From: AP-16 sp036395835
GTDB lineage: Bacteria; Pseudomonadota; Alphaproteobacteria; Rhizobiales; Xanthobacteraceae
Reading direction: 5' to 3'
NCBI GenBank assembly: GCA_036395835.1
Contig: DASWCW010000030.1
Span: forward strand, 1 to 22,167
DNA length: 22,167 bases
The position numbers and the translations under genes were made by a program. This document shows positions 14,755 to 22,010 of the stretch, piece after piece (the stretch's first letter is position 1; the number at the start of each line of letters is the position of its first letter). The notes below the pieces were generated by a model that saw only the letters and a program-made list of their open reading frames with translations, did not search any database and was not told where the DNA came from.

Positions 14755-15149
14755 GCTCGGTTAGGATGGCGAAACGTACCAACCGGCCGTGCCGCGGACG
14801 GCGGTTTCGCCGTTGCTCCACCCACTCTCTGGAGTGCAGCCGCCGTGCACGGGATCACGGCATATGTGGGCGGCGCGGTTCGAACCATGGTTATCGCAAC
14901 GCCAATGGTGACGGTTTCCATTCCGTAATGACCGCGCCGGGAATCCCGATATTTTCGAAGCTTTGCCGGTTAACAGCGCCTTGCGGACCCAGTCGCATTC
15001 CGATCCGTTCAAACTTCATTCATTGCGCCTTTTAAGCCGTCCTTGAAATCTCGCGGGTGATGATCGCCGCGCTCGAGTTGGGGAATTGAGCTCGAGCTTG
15101 GGACCCGTGACGCCTCAAAACAACGGGCGAACGAGCAGGGGAGGCCGGC
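14755..15149. other. Intergenic stretch after the glutathione transferase
   Basis: A 395-nt gap. It holds an open frame from 14766 on the plus strand (Arg/Cys-rich, with TTAGG before its ATG) and open frames on the minus strand, none with family resemblance. Two overlapping perfect 10-nt palindromes, GGTTCGAACC (14877-14886) and AACCATGGTT (14883-14892), are the only structured sequence that I see. The end carries the ribosome binding site of the next gene. Confidence 0.4.
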
Positions 15150-15419
15150 ATGGCTCGCTATCAACTCGCCGAAGTCGAAGGTGCGTCGCTCGGACAGGCA
15201 TATGCGTCCGGCGATGTCCTGTTCGATCTCGGAATCAGATATTCGACCGGACGCTCGGTGCCCGCCGATCTCGTTTCGGCGCACAAGTGGTTCAACCTGG
15301 CCGCGGTGCGCGGAAAGAGCGAGGCGATCCGCTATCGCCGCGAGATCGCGGCGGAAATGTCGGAGGCGGAGATCGCTGCGGCCCAGCGTGCCGCCCGCGA
15401 CTGGCTCGCGAGGCATTGA
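15150..15419 (+). CDS. Sel1-like repeat small protein
   Basis: An 89-residue protein with a single Sel1/TPR-like unit: FDLGIRYSTGRSVPADL (25-41), then SAHKWFNLAAVRGKSEA (43-59), the classic pattern of a Sel1 repeat. A charged helix ending EIAAAQRAARDWLAR follows. It has no signal peptide, so it is probably cytosolic. Such single-repeat proteins are common in Bradyrhizobium relatives; they act in protein-protein contacts but have no fixed role. AGGGGAGG (15137-15144), five bases before the ATG, fixes the start. Convergent with the next gene, 61 nt apart. Confidence 0.88.
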   Translation: MARYQLAEVEGASLGQAYASGDVLFDLGIRYSTGRSVPADLVSAHKWFNLAAVRGKSEAIRYRREIAAEMSEAEIAAAQRAARDWLARH

Positions 15420-15480
15420 GCGGCGACACGGCGGCGAAGAATTCCCATCCGCAGGCCTGCACTCCGGCTCGCATCGTCAT

Positions 15481-15780
15481 TCAGAAGCCGCGGAACTGGC
15501 TGTCGTATACGGCGCGGACGTGATCGCGTCGCTGCGTCAAGCGCGCGACTTCGCCGGAGAGTCCCACGCGGCCTGCCTCCTCGATCGCTTGGTGAAAATA
15601 CAGGCAGGCATTTTCATAATCGGCCTTGGCGCTGCGTAGCGGCGGCACATCGTACATCGCCGCATAGGCTTGCTCGGCCAGCAACTCGAGCCGCGCAAGC
15701 TCGGCGGTATCGGCATTCGCCGCGGCGGCGTGCGGCACCGGCTGGCGCGACCGGCGACGCCACCATGCGCGAAGCTTCAT
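15481..15780 (-). CDS. Small helical protein of unknown function
   Basis: A 99-residue protein with a basic N-terminus (MKLRAWWRRRSRQP) and then a mostly helical, alanine- and leucine-rich body: ELARLELLAEQAYAAMYDV, followed by a conserved-looking DYENACLYFHQAIEEAGR, then a tail RAVYDSQFRGF. AGGAG eight bases upstream supports the ATG at 15780. The sequence resembles hypothetical proteins that I associate with Bradyrhizobium relatives; no function is known to me. It follows two other small minus-strand genes and may share their transcript. Confidence 0.75.
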   Translation of the reverse strand: MKLRAWWRRRSRQPVPHAAAANADTAELARLELLAEQAYAAMYDVPPLRSAKADYENACLYFHQAIEEAGRVGLSGEVARLTQRRDHVRAVYDSQFRGF

Positions 15781-15850
15781 CGAGCGGCTCCTGCGATCGC
15801 CCGCGATTCGAGCACTGCGAAGCTCATCCCGTCCAGGATTCGAACACCGA

Positions 15851-16045
15851 TCAGGTTGCGGTGGGACGCGGCGGCGGTGTCTCGTACACCAGATCGAGGC
15901 GGCTGTTCTTCTCGGCCTGTCGCGCCAGCTTCATCCAGCAAGACGCCATATCGAGCAGGACCAGCCTTTTCTGCGGATCCGTCATCTCCTTGGCCATTTC
16001 GAGGCATTCGGCGGCGTTCGCCATGTAGTGCTGGGATGAATCCAT
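15851..16045 (-). CDS. Small helical protein, paralogue A
   Basis: A 64-residue protein beginning MDSSQHYMANAAECLEMA. It aligns without gaps, counting from Met1, to the 56-residue protein at 16203-16373: A11, L15, A18, E20, T22, D23, R27, L30, M33 and A34 are identical in both. This also supports the start at 16045 rather than 16126. The pattern is two amphipathic helices with a turn at TDPQKR, followed by a tail LVYETPPPR. Function unknown; a dimeric helical hairpin is likely. No good Shine-Dalgarno is visible. Similar short proteins are frequent in Bradyrhizobium relatives (recalled). Confidence 0.8.
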   Translation of the reverse strand: MDSSQHYMANAAECLEMAKEMTDPQKRLVLLDMASCWMKLARQAEKNSRLDLVYETPPPRPTAT

Positions 16046-16177
16046 GAGAGTGCCGTCCCACCCAACGAACAAAAGGCTCTCCGTCGGCCAACCTCGACGT
16101 GGCTTTTGCTTCGTATCGTGCGGCAATTTTATGGAGGTAACATCGGAGGCCCGTCCGGGCAGTGGGCTGAAATGGCG

Positions 16178-16197
16178 AGGCCGCCCGAGGGCGGCCT
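16178..16197 (-). terminator. GC-rich hairpin after the 56-residue gene
   Basis: AGGCCGCCC (16178-16186) and GGGCGGCCT (16189-16197) form a near-continuous stem with a tight loop, five bases beyond the stop of the minus-strand gene at 16203. It lacks a clear T-run, so termination may be partial or the hairpin may protect the 3' end. Confidence 0.5.
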
Positions 16198-16202
16198 GCC
16201 GA

Positions 16203-16373
16203 TCAGCTTGCCTTGCCGAGACCGGCTTGCGAATCCGGCTCGGGGCCTTCGAGCATGTTGCGGTATTCGTTCGCCATGCTCATGAGCTGCTGGCGGATCT
16301 TGGCGTCGGTGCACTCCTGGGCAAGACGCAAAAATCGTTCTGCCTGTTTTCGGAGGAATTCGGTGCGTTCCAT
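16203..16373 (-). CDS. Small helical protein, paralogue B
   Basis: A 56-residue protein beginning MERTEFLRKQAERFLRLAQE, a paralogue of the 64-residue product at 15851-16045 (ten identical positions in 24, no gaps, same register from Met1). The core is a helix, a turn at CTDAKIR, and a second helix QQLMSMANEYRNMLEG; the tail is short and polar. AGAGGAGG lies directly before the ATG, with tight spacing; an upstream ATG at 16418 has no such site. A -35 TTGTCC and -10 TAAAAT pair on the minus strand (16462-16467 and 16437-16442) has a long 19-nt spacer and may be its promoter. Function unknown. Confidence 0.78.
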   Translation of the reverse strand: MERTEFLRKQAERFLRLAQECTDAKIRQQLMSMANEYRNMLEGPEPDSQAGLGKAS

Positions 16374-16485
16374 GGCCTCCTCTGCCTGGCGCGAATAACT
16401 CCCCTTGCGGCCGTTCATTGGTCAGATTTCCGGCCAATTTTAGGCGGTTCTCCGGATTCCTGGACAAAATTGTGCAAAACGGCAG

Positions 16486-16517
16486 AAAAAGGCCCCGCGG
16501 CTAAGCCGGCGGGGCCT
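16486..16517 (-). terminator. Intrinsic terminator, minus strand
   Basis: AGGCCCCGC (16490-16498) pairs with GCGGGGCCT (16509-16517), and the loop can add GGC/GCC pairing. Read on the minus strand, the stem is followed by TTTTT (16486-16490, the last T shared with the stem). No minus-strand protein gene that I trust lies just to its right, so it must end a short non-coding transcript or serve as a barrier. Confidence 0.8.
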
Positions 16518-16627
16518 CAGTGTCGAAAGCCGGGCGCTGGGGAAGGGGGGCTGAGGGCGCCCGGCACCAAGTCAATCCCCCGCACGATCCCCGGTTCCGA
16601 GGCGGTCGAATTTTTTTCGCGGCCTCG
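16486..16627 (-). ncRNA. Candidate structured small RNA
   Basis: Read on the minus strand there are three successive hairpins: 16627-16598 (CGAGGC/GCCTCG closing an inner CGAA/TTCG stem), 16565-16529 (GCCGGGCGC/GCGCCCGGC, nine exact pairs, with a C-rich loop containing CCCCCCTTCCCC), and the terminator 16517-16486. The C-rich loop could pair with Shine-Dalgarno sequences, a trait of known alphaproteobacterial regulatory RNAs. The 5' end is a guess; no clear promoter is seen. It lies divergently upstream of the SRAP gene. An 89-residue open frame overlaps it but has low-complexity Arg/Pro-rich content and stops inside the terminator. Confidence 0.45.
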
Positions 16628-16749
16628 AAAGGAAGACGGGCAAAGGGCCGGCAACGACGCCGCCGGGGCCGACGCGAAGGCACGCGGCGTCCTGCACTCT
16701 GCAAGACCTCCATGTTGATCCCCATGCAGCCGCGCATAAACTTGGCCCC

Positions 16750-17439
16750 ATGTGCGGCCGGATCATCCAATCCAGCGGGCCCTTGCGGCTCGCGATCGTC
16801 GAGGGGCTCAATACGCCGGATTCCCGCATCCCCCGGCTAAAGCCTCGCTACAACGGGGCACCCAGCCAGGAGCTGCTGGTGATTCGGGAAAATCATGAGA
16901 ACGGGCAGCGCTCGCTCGACCTGCTGCGCTGGGGCCTCATCCCGCACGGGTGCGACGATCCGGCGGGCGGCCGCAAGCCGATCAACGCCAAGGCCGAGAC
17001 GGTGGCGAGACTGCCGACGTTCCGGGATGGCTACGCCCGGCGGCGCTGCATCGTGCCGGTCGACGGGTTCTTCGAGTGGCATTCGAGGAATGGGAGCAGG
17101 CGGCCCTATGCCGTCGCCATGCGAGACGGCTCGCCGTTCGCCATCGGCGGGCTATGGGAGAACTGGAAATCTTCGGTCAGCGGACAATGGATCCGCACTT
17201 TCTGCATCATCACGACACCGGCGAACGTGATGGTGAGCCGCATCCACGACCGCATGCCGCTGATCCTGGCGCGCGCCGATTTCGACCGCTGGCTCGGCCC
17301 GGATAAAAACCCGGCCGATCTGCTGCGGTCCTATCCGTCCGCCGACATGACGATGTGGCCGATCTCGACTCGGGTGAACTCCCCGAACAATGACGATCCC
17401 TCGATCCTGGAACCCGCTGCAGAGCAGGCGCCGGCTTAG
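16750..17439 (+). CDS. SRAP domain protein (YedK/HMCES-like abasic-site shield)
   Basis: SRAP proteins form a covalent thiazolidine link to abasic sites in single-stranded DNA and shield them during replication. This 229-residue protein has the required Cys2 right after the start Met (MCGR), N35 (RYNGAPSQ), E109 in VDGFFEW and H166 in RIHDRMPLIL, plus WGLIPHG and the INAKAET motif (78-84). These correspond to C2, N37, E105 and H160 of E. coli YedK. The start Met must be removed to expose the Cys, so the start is certain. No Shine-Dalgarno precedes it, and a CATAAA box lies ten bases upstream, so the mRNA may be nearly leaderless. No GTTC-N7-GTTC (alphaproteobacterial LexA) site is seen upstream. 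Confidence 0.95.
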   Translation: MCGRIIQSSGPLRLAIVEGLNTPDSRIPRLKPRYNGAPSQELLVIRENHENGQRSLDLLRWGLIPHGCDDPAGGRKPINAKAETVARLPTFRDGYARRRCIVPVDGFFEWHSRNGSRRPYAVAMRDGSPFAIGGLWENWKSSVSGQWIRTFCIITTPANVMVSRIHDRMPLILARADFDRWLGPDKNPADLLRSYPSADMTMWPISTRVNSPNNDDPSILEPAAEQAPA

Positions 17440-17596
17440 CGGCTCAGGATGCACCGCAGTTGCGCTTTGCTCCATGGAGGCCAGCTCCGCGGCTGCAAGA
17501 GTTTGTTAACCGCAAACAGCAAGGATGCATGCGCCTCCTCGATTTATGGCACATCACCCGTGTCGCCATGTCGCCGGCGAATGGCAGGGGATCACG

Positions 17597-18772
17597 ATGT
17601 GTGCTCGAGTCTGGATTTTCCGCGCAGCAATGTTCGCTGCTTGCGTTGCCGGCAGCGCCGCGCTCGCGGAGGACGGCGTCAGCCAGGACAGAATAGTTTT
17701 CGGGCAAATTGCCGCCATCGAAGGCCCCGCTCAGGCGCTCGGGCTCGGCATGCGTGTGGGCCTCCTCGCCGCCTTCGAGGAGGCCAATCGGCTGGGGGGC
17801 GTGCGCGGCCGCAAGCTTGAACTGAAATCCGCCGACGACAGCTACGAGCCCGAGAAGATGATCGCGGCGATGAATAGAATGCTCGCCGAGGAAAAGGTCC
17901 TCGCCATCGTCGGTCCGGTCGGCACGCCCACGGCAAAAGCCGGCCAGCCGATCGCGACGGAAGCCAAGGTGCCGTTCATCGGTCCGTTCACGGGCGCAGA
18001 GTTTCTGCGCAATCCCTACAACCGCTATGTCGTCAATATCCGCGCTTCTTATTTCCAGGAAACCGAAGCTTGGATCGAGCACCTGACCAAGGACCTCGGG
18101 ATCACCAATATCGCCATCCTGTACCAGGACGATGCTTTCGGCTTGGCCGGGCTCGACGGCGTCAAGATGGCCATGGCCAAGCGCAATTTGACGCTCGCTG
18201 CCATGGGTGCGTTCAAGCGCAATACCACGGCGGTCAAATCCGCCTTGCTCGACATCATGAAGGTCAAGCCGGGAGCCGTGGTGACCGTCGGCCCCTACAA
18301 GCCGGTCGCCGAATTCATCAAGCTTGCACGGGAAGTGCGGCTCGACGCAGTCTTTGTCGCCATTTCCTTCGTGGGATCCGATGCGCTCGCCCACGAGCTC
18401 GGCACCAAGGGCGCCGGGGTGATCGTCAGCCAGGTCGTGCCGTTCCCCGGAGACAAGTCGATCCCCATCGTGGCCTCGTATCAAAGCGCACTCGCCGCGC
18501 TGGATGCGACTGCCGAGCCTGGTTTCGTGTCGCTGGAGGGTTATTTGGTCGGGCGCTTCGTCATCGAGGCGCTCAATCGCATTCCGGGTGAACCGACGCG
18601 CGAAAAGCTGCTGGATGTCATTGCCCAGAGCGGCAGCTTCGATATCGGCGGCGTGAAACTCACCTACGGTCCGAACAAGAATCAGGGCATGGACCAGGTA
18701 TTCTTCACGATCCTGCAGGCCGACGGAACGTTCAAGCCGGTAACGCGATGGATCAAGATGGTCGCGCAGTAA
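17597..18772 (+). CDS. Periplasmic type-1 ligand-binding protein (LivK-like)
   Basis: A 391-residue protein with an N-terminal Sec signal (hydrophobic core VWIFRAAMFAACVAGSAALA, cleavage near ALA-ED) followed by a type-1 periplasmic binding fold (Peripla_BP_6-type). Landmarks: IVFGQIAAIEGPAQALGLGM, the RGRKLELKSADDSYEPEK segment (quoted in part), VLAIVGPVGTPTAKAG, IAILYQDDAFG in the second lobe, and a C-terminal part GGVKLTYGPNKNQGMDQVFF. The family binds amino acids, amides or aromatic acids; the ligand here is unknown. AGGGG eight bases before the ATG at 17597 supports that start over 17525. No permease or ATPase gene adjoins it; instead a chemoreceptor gene begins 30 nt later, so I infer a sensing rather than a transport role. 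Confidence 0.9.
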   Translation: MCARVWIFRAAMFAACVAGSAALAEDGVSQDRIVFGQIAAIEGPAQALGLGMRVGLLAAFEEANRLGGVRGRKLELKSADDSYEPEKMIAAMNRMLAEEKVLAIVGPVGTPTAKAGQPIATEAKVPFIGPFTGAEFLRNPYNRYVVNIRASYFQETEAWIEHLTKDLGITNIAILYQDDAFGLAGLDGVKMAMAKRNLTLAAMGAFKRNTTAVKSALLDIMKVKPGAVVTVGPYKPVAEFIKLAREVRLDAVFVAISFVGSDALAHELGTKGAGVIVSQVVPFPGDKSIPIVASYQSALAALDATAEPGFVSLEGYLVGRFVIEALNRIPGEPTREKLLDVIAQSGSFDIGGVKLTYGPNKNQGMDQVFFTILQADGTFKPVTRWIKMVAQ

Positions 18773-18802
18773 GATTGCAATGCTTCCCGCCCGAGCCCCA
18801 GC

Positions 18803-20950
18803 ATGAAGTCCACGATGACAACGCCCGCGTCCGCTGCCGTGCAGCGCCATCGTTTCGGCCTGCCCGGTTGGGACTCCGGGCTGACGACGATTCGCGCGCG
18901 CCTTTATGTCGCTTTCGGCTTCGCTGCGGGAACGACGGTCATCGGCTCGCTGATCGCGCTCTATGCCTTCACCACCATCGGCAGCACTACCACGGAAATC
19001 GTCTCGCGCAGCCTGCCGGCGACGGTCGAGTCGCTCAGACTGGCCGAGGAGACGAGCGAGCTGGTGGCCTCGGCGCCGCGCTTGATGACGGCCGAGGACG
19101 AAAAACGCCGCGCGGTCGTGTCCGGGGAAATCAGCGAGCGCACCCGCAGCCTCGCCGAGCGAATCGAGCGCCTGCGGCTGCTGATCGGCAGCCGCAACAC
19201 GGAAATCCAAAGCGCGGAAATGGCGATGACCGAGCGGCTGAACGCACTCGACCGCGCCGTGACCGAACGCATCGCGGTCTCGCGCCAGCGGCAATCGATG
19301 GCGCTCTCCATCCGCGCGGCGCACGAGAGCTTGCTCGAGGCGGTGACGCCGGTGATCGACGACGCCAATTTCGAACTGATGACGGCAAGCGCGGCAAGCA
19401 GGACGGCAACCACCGATCTGCTGGAATATCTGCGCCGACTGCTGGAGATCGAGGGCGAGGTCAACCTCCTCGCCGGGTTGTTGACCGAAGCTTCCATGGT
19501 CACCGAGCGCGCGCGGCTGCAGCCCTTGCGCGATCTCATCGACGCGGCGCGCCGCAAGATCGAGACCAATCTCCAGGCGCTGGCCGACCGCGAACAGCGG
19601 GACAAGCTCACCGCGCTCTACGAGCGTCTCGCTGCGATGGCCGGCCAGGAGGGACTCATCGCGCTGCGCGCACGCGAGCTGAGCTCGCAGCAGGAGGCGC
19701 AGGTTGCGTTCATGGCGACCCAGTCGGAGGCGATGAAGCTCAAGCAAGCGGTGGGCGCGGTGCTCGAGCAGCAGGGAGATCGCGTGCAGACCATCTCGGC
19801 GCGCGCCGGCGAGCAGATCCGCTCCGGCCGGTTTCTCCTGATCGCGCTGTCGATCACCGCGCTCGTGGCCGCGGGTCTCATCGCGTGGCTCTACGTCGGC
19901 CGCAACATCGCCCAGCGTCTGAGCTTCCTCAGCGGCGCCATGCGCCGGATCGCGAGCGGAGATCTTTCTGGAGAGATTACCGAGGGCGGCCGCGACGAAA
20001 TCGCCGACATGGCGCGCACGCTGCTGGTGTTCCGCAAGGCGACCGCCGAGGTGGCCGCGGCGCGCCGGAGCGAGGCCGACCGCGCTCAGGAATCGGAAGT
20101 CCGCCGTCAGCAAATGGAGACGGCCACGCGGAATTTCGAACTGGCCGTCTCCGAGATCGTCGGAGCGCTCGATCGGGCGTCGGAGGCGATGGATTCCTCG
20201 GCGCGGGTGATGACCGAAAGAGCGGGCCGCAATCAGACCGAGGCCCTAACCACCGCGGCGGCTTCCGAGCAGGCGACCAGGAACGTCGAGAATGTCGCCG
20301 GCGCCACCGAAGAAATCGCGCAGACGACCGACCATATCGCGGCCCAGGTTCGCGACTCGGCGTCGATCGTGCGGCAGGCGGCCGAGGAGGCGCAGGCCAT
20401 CACCGCAGCGGTGGAAGGTCTGGCGCATTCGGTCGGGCAGATCGGCGACGTCAGCAATCTCATTCGCGGAATTGCGGCGCAAACCAACCTCCTGGCGCTC
20501 AATGCGACCATCGAGGCGGCGCGTGCCGGCGAAGCCGGGCGCGGGTTCGCCGTCGTTGCCCAGGAGGTCAAGAGCCTCGCCGCCCAGACCGGCAAGGCAA
20601 CCGAGGACATCACCCGGCAGATCTCCTCGATCGAGCAGACGACATCCCGCGCGGTCGATGCGATGAAGACCATCGCCGGAACGATCGCCCGGCTCGACGG
20701 GATCGCCCACGTGGTCGCCGCGGCCGTCGAGCAGCAGGAAGTGGTCACGCAGGATATCGCGCGCAACGCCAGCGCCGCCGCGCAAGGCACCCGCGCGGTA
20801 TCCGCCAATATCGGCCAGGTATCGCACACCGCGCGCGAAATGGATCAGGTCGCGAGCACCGTTCTAAACGCCGCCGGCGAGCTCTCGTCGCGATCCGATA
20901 AGCTGCGGCGCGAAGTGGAGCGCTTCCTCACACAAGTGCGCGCCGCGTAG
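18803..20950 (+). CDS. Methyl-accepting chemotaxis protein with large helical periplasmic domain
   Basis: A 715-residue chemoreceptor. Order: TM1 about 33-56 (LYVAFGFAAGTTVIGSLIAL), a periplasmic region of about 287 residues that is helical throughout with no Cache-like beta motifs, TM2 about 344-364 (FLLIALSITALVAAGLIAWL), HAMP 365-418, and the signalling domain to about 700. The hairpin tip is at IRGIAAQTNLLALNATIEAA (555-574; I554 precedes it), then RAGEAGRGFAVVAQEVKSLA. It lacks a C-terminal CheR-binding pentapeptide. The start of the sensor (SLPATVESLRLAEETSELVA) and its all-helical nature recall the TorS sensor, which is bound by the periplasmic protein TorT. The upstream gene encodes a binding protein of the same fold class as TorT. 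Signals would go to CheA/CheW encoded elsewhere. Confidence 0.93.
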   Translation: MKSTMTTPASAAVQRHRFGLPGWDSGLTTIRARLYVAFGFAAGTTVIGSLIALYAFTTIGSTTTEIVSRSLPATVESLRLAEETSELVASAPRLMTAEDEKRRAVVSGEISERTRSLAERIERLRLLIGSRNTEIQSAEMAMTERLNALDRAVTERIAVSRQRQSMALSIRAAHESLLEAVTPVIDDANFELMTASAASRTATTDLLEYLRRLLEIEGEVNLLAGLLTEASMVTERARLQPLRDLIDAARRKIETNLQALADREQRDKLTALYERLAAMAGQEGLIALRARELSSQQEAQVAFMATQSEAMKLKQAVGAVLEQQGDRVQTISARAGEQIRSGRFLLIALSITALVAAGLIAWLYVGRNIAQRLSFLSGAMRRIASGDLSGEITEGGRDEIADMARTLLVFRKATAEVAAARRSEADRAQESEVRRQQMETATRNFELAVSEIVGALDRASEAMDSSARVMTERAGRNQTEALTTAAASEQATRNVENVAGATEEIAQTTDHIAAQVRDSASIVRQAAEEAQAITAAVEGLAHSVGQIGDVSNLIRGIAAQTNLLALNATIEAARAGEAGRGFAVVAQEVKSLAAQTGKATEDITRQISSIEQTTSRAVDAMKTIAGTIARLDGIAHVVAAAVEQQEVVTQDIARNASAAAQGTRAVSANIGQVSHTAREMDQVASTVLNAAGELSSRSDKLRREVERFLTQVRAA

Positions 20951-20970
20951 ATCAGGCACGATTTGCCGAC

Positions 20971-21026
20971 AGCGGCGGGTCCGGCGCTCGCGCGCCAGGC
21001 GCCACACCGAACCAATCGCCGCTTTT
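20971..21026 (+). terminator. Branched hairpin with short T-run after the chemoreceptor gene
   Basis: AGCGGCG (20971-20977) pairs with CGCCGCT (21017-21023), continued by GGT/ACC. The interior carries a second small stem GGCGC/GCGCC (20983-20996). Four Ts follow (21023-21026). It fills the 79-nt gap between the convergent chemoreceptor and amidohydrolase genes and probably ends the chemoreceptor mRNA. Confidence 0.45.
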
Positions 21027-21029
21027 ACG

Positions 21030-22010
21030 TCAAGCCCGCCGTCCCTCGAAGCCGTATAGGCGCGCCGGATTGGCGACCAAGATCTTCTCGCGGACCGCGG
21101 CATCCGGTGCCCACACCGGCAGCTGATTGAGCAGCCGGCCGTCGTCGATCTGGAAGAGCGGCGTCACGTCGCTCGGCTTTTTCCCGGGCGGCGTCACCGA
21201 ATCCGGATGCGGCCAGTCGGTGCCCCATAGGATCCGGTCGGCATTGGCGGCGATCAGCGCTTTGGCGAGCGGAACGACATCGGCGTAGTCCGGGCCGGCC
21301 TGGGATACCCGATAGGCGCCGGAAATCTTCACATAGGCCTTTCCGCCTTTGACGAGGTCGAGAACCTCGGCAAAGCCCGGCTGCTCCGGACCAAGCGCGG
21401 CTTGAGCACCGGCGAAATGATCGAACACGATCGGAACCGGCGAGGCCGCGAACTGCTCCTTCAACGCCGAGATCATTTTCAGGTTCGTGTAGATCTGGAT
21501 GTGCCAATTGCGGCCCTTGGTCCGATCGATGCCGGTCTCCAGACGCTGTCGTGCGACCGCCGGGTCGTTGGTGCCGCCGGTCTCCAGATTGAGCCTGATG
21601 CCGCGAATGCCGGCGCGGTCCATGGTGTCGAGATCGCTCTCCGGCGTGTTCTGGTCGATGACGGCGACGCCGCGGGCGTCCGCGCCGCGCGCCTTCATGC
21701 CGTAAAGGGTCGCGGAATTATCGCTGCCGTAAACGCTCGGGGTGACGATCACCACGCGCTGGATGTGGAGGCTCTTGTGAAGCGCCGCCATCTCCTCGGG
21801 CAACGCCGTCTCCGGCGTATAGACGCGTCCGACAAAGAACGGGAATTTCTCCGGGTCGCCGTGAATATGCGTGTGGCAATCGCATGCCGCGATGGGCACG
21901 TCGAAGTTCGCCGGCGTCGCGGGTTGCGCGGCCCTCGCAAATACCTCCCGGGTCTGCATGGCAATTCCGGTCGCGATGGTTCCGAGCACTACGGTGCGTC
22001 GTGTGGGCAT
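21030..22010 (-). CDS. Exported amidohydrolase (PDC hydrolase/LigI-like)
   Basis: A 326-residue TIM-barrel metal hydrolase of the amidohydrolase_2 family. Visible motifs: D44-C-H46-T-H48-IHG, where HxH binds metal; NLETGG (141-146); H198 in VFDHFAG; D265 in WGTDWPHP; and the family's C-terminal NPARLYGF. Closest known relatives by motif are 2-pyrone-4,6-dicarboxylate lactonases and other enzymes that open lactones of aromatic-acid breakdown; the exact substrate is unknown. The N-terminus TRRTVVLGTIATGIA looks like a twin-arginine signal, with processing perhaps near ARA-AQ (residue 28), so the enzyme may be periplasmic. GGGAGGAAGCC directly before the ATG supports the start. Convergent with the chemoreceptor gene. 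Confidence 0.88.
   Translation of the reverse strand: MPTRRTVVLGTIATGIAMQTREVFARAAQPATPANFDVPIAACDCHTHIHGDPEKFPFFVGRVYTPETALPEEMAALHKSLHIQRVVIVTPSVYGSDNSATLYGMKARGADARGVAVIDQNTPESDLDTMDRAGIRGIRLNLETGGTNDPAVARQRLETGIDRTKGRNWHIQIYTNLKMISALKEQFAASPVPIVFDHFAGAQAALGPEQPGFAEVLDLVKGGKAYVKISGAYRVSQAGPDYADVVPLAKALIAANADRILWGTDWPHPDSVTPPGKKPSDVTPLFQIDDGRLLNQLPVWAPDAAVREKILVANPARLYGFEGRRA

Noticed and set aside
14877..14892. GGTTCGAACC, which looks like a tRNA T-arm
   Set aside because: No matching acceptor, D or anticodon stems on either strand; it is just a palindrome overlapping AACCATGGTT.
14766..15035. Arg/Cys-rich 89-codon frame after the glutathione transferase gene
   Set aside because: TTAGG before the ATG is suggestive, but the product has no recognisable pattern; not enough to call a gene.
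16501..16770. 89-codon minus-strand frame over the candidate small RNA
   Set aside because: Arg/Pro-rich, runs through three hairpins, stops inside the terminator, and its start overlaps the SRAP gene start.
17501..17517. GTTTG-N7-CAAAC about 80 nt before the binding-protein gene, operator-like
   Set aside because: Only five matching bases per arm; this is likely to occur by chance.
17444..20113. An 889-codon minus-strand frame opposite the binding protein and chemoreceptor genes
   Set aside because: It mirrors two strong gene assignments and shows no family motif.
20983..20996. Small GGCGC/GCGCC hairpin taken alone as a terminator
   Set aside because: Only five pairs and no T-run; better seen as the inner arm of the larger structure 20971-21026.
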